Notes under the pieces: model-generated
Told to the model about the DNA's origin: nothing
What the model saw: the letters and a program-made list of their open reading frames with translations, nothing else
The model's database searches: none
In this document: in pieces, positions 62,633 through 64,000 of the stretch
How the letters are laid out: each line of letters begins with the position of its first letter
Position numbering within the stretch: the stretch's first letter is position 1
Assembly (NCBI GenBank): GCA_027886175.1
Contig: JAJNNQ010000013.1
Span: 8,318,501 to 8,382,500, forward strand
Source of the DNA: Phylloscopus collybita
Taxonomy: Eukaryota; Chordata; Aves; Passeriformes; Phylloscopidae
Length of the DNA: 64,000 nt
Direction of reading: 5' to 3'
Translations under genes and position numbers: made by a program

Positions 62633-63948
62633 GTAACCCAAAGTGCTATTATTCATGCCAAACACTCTTATAACAGTTTATTTTCTGGTGGTTGTTGTTA
62701 GGGAATGGGTTAGTATTATGCTTCTTTTCCCTGACTGAAAGAAAAGGTAGCACAGAATTATGAACTGTTTATATTCATCTTACTTAACACTCATCATGTT
62801 CTTCCCTTTGTTTAGTTCTTTTTGGTTGTTAATATAATTCCTGCTTCCTATCTTTTTGGCATGATTGTCCATTTCTAGGTATTTATGTGTACTTTGAGGT
62901 TTTTCTACAGCTCTTTATGATTAGGAAAATAAACATTTCATTGTTATACCTGTTAAAATCCGTGATAACAACTGGGCCTATTTTATATACCAGAGCTGCA
63001 CAGTTGGCAACCTCTTCCTATTTCACCTTGCCTACAGATACCTATAATCTTTGTTTATGTTATTCCTTCGCTGTTTCCTTGTAGAGACTGGAGGTTTAGG
63101 ATTTGGTGTTCCTTTTCATTTTTAGGATTGTAATTTTACACCTCATCTAACTCTAGCCCTCTAACCAGGGGACTAAACACCTGATTGATCAGGGTCCTGA
63201 CATGCTTGAGGTCAGCAGTGACCCATTTGGTTCAATTTTTTTTTGTAATATTTAACTACAGGTCAGAGACTATTTCCAAAGGTTGCCTGTTATTCCCTTT
63301 AGATTGCCACGACTTTCTAGAAAATCTTAAGCCTAGGAGTTTTCTTTGAGTTTCTTCCAGTGAGTTTCCAGGAAATTGTTTCAGCCATTCTAAGGAACTG
63401 CTGTGCTCCCCAAACAAAAAGAAGGGGTGCTTTAGAACTCTCAGAAGCAGCAGGCAGTACAATTTTCAGTCAAAAGAACAACACTGGGCCAAAGATGATG
63501 CTCCTCCAGGGAGGAGAAGGACATCTTTCCTACCAGACTCTATCTTCAAAGCTGTGACCTTTGATAATTATTGTGCACACTTGGTGGAGTGAGCCAAGAT
63601 CATCTGGCTGCTAAAGATAGGGTGGAAATGGAAGTGAGATGATCAGTGAAGAATGTGGCCTAATGATGAATATTAGTATTTAGGGATTGATGAATTTTTT
63701 GATGAGCTCATATCTTTTCAGTAAAGAAAAACTGTTAATGTCACTAAGTTGAGTTTTAGGAATTGTGGGTTTTGTTCACACCCAAGAATATTTAAACAAC
63801 GTGTACATCTGAGGTTTTTAGAGCTGTCAGTATTTTGAAGTGTTAGGAAGGAAATAACAGCATGTAAACTTTGTGTTACTAAAAAAAATAAATGCACCAA
63901 AGTATAGAGAGGAGTTGATAATTTCAAAAATGTCTGTGTTCCAACTAG
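62633..63948 (+). other. CENPF: CENPF intron 2
   Basis: An intron of about 1.3 kb with GTAACC donor and CCAACTAG acceptor. Both edges are supported by continuity of the protein. It is T-rich on the sense strand, with no repeat or embedded gene seen. Confidence 0.9.
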
Positions 63949-64000
63949 GTTGAAAATGAAAAAAATGAATCCACGATACTTAAAAGAGAAAATCAGAGCT
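63949..64000 (+). CDS. CENPF: CENPF second coding exon (cut by window end)
   Basis: The first 52 nt of the exon encode residues 55-71, Val-Glu-Asn-Glu-Lys-Asn-Glu-Ser through Arg-Glu-Asn-Gln-Ser, plus one base. The Val-Glu-Asn-Glu-Lys and Leu-Lys-Arg-Glu-Asn-Gln motifs match CENPF directly after the Gln-Lys run of the previous exon. The coiled coil continues. The exon and the rest of the gene run off the right edge. Confidence 0.93.

Noticed and set aside
1..64000. CRISPR arrays, operons, prophage or insertion sequences
   Set aside because: The window is vertebrate nuclear DNA with spliced genes. No regularly spaced repeats with unique spacers and no bacterial gene clusters are present.

Overview
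The window reads as vertebrate nuclear DNA, most likely from a bird. It is AT-rich and gene-poor, and almost all ORFs in it are short and random-looking. Its recognisable interspersed repeats are 5'-truncated CR1 LINE tails, the dominant avian/sauropsid family, plus a few decayed MIR-type SINE relics. I saw no Alu, L1 or bacterial gene organisation. I cannot fix the bird order from the sequence alone.

Two protein-coding genes are present, both incomplete. On the minus strand is the 5' part of PTPN14, a non-receptor tyrosine phosphatase with a FERM domain. Its presumed promoter and non-coding exon 1 lie in a CpG island near 48.8-50.1 kb. Intron 1 is about 39 kb (9995-49249). The exon carrying the start codon is 9664-9994 and the next coding exon is 2845-3014. 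The remaining exons lie beyond the left edge. On the plus strand, at the right edge, is the start of CENPF, a kinetochore and microtubule-binding coiled-coil protein. It has a CpG-island promoter at about 61.55-62.0 kb, a non-coding exon 1 ending near 61932, the start-codon exon at 62428-62632, and a third exon cut by the window end (63949-64000). The genes are head to head, about 12 kb apart. From memory this matches the order and orientation PTPN14(-) CENPF(+) in human 1q41.

Region by region: 1-9994 holds two PTPN14 coding exons with their introns. 9995-49249 is PTPN14 intron 1, with MIR and CR1 relics, homopolymer tracts and short tandem duplications. 49250-50140 is the PTPN14 promoter island. 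50141-61330 is the intergenic spacer, with one clear MIR relic and A/C-only low-complexity DNA. 61550-64000 is the CENPF promoter and first exons.

I found no novel multi-gene system. The most interesting signals are regulatory. A direct repeat of two perfect TEAD sites with the 3-bp spacing of TEAD dimers lies just upstream of PTPN14 exon 1; PTPN14 itself restrains YAP/TEAD output. A CCAAT plus CDE/CHR arrangement typical of G2/M genes lies in the CENPF promoter. Both transcripts appear to carry upstream ATGs: a 25-codon uORF in PTPN14 and a start-stop element in CENPF.
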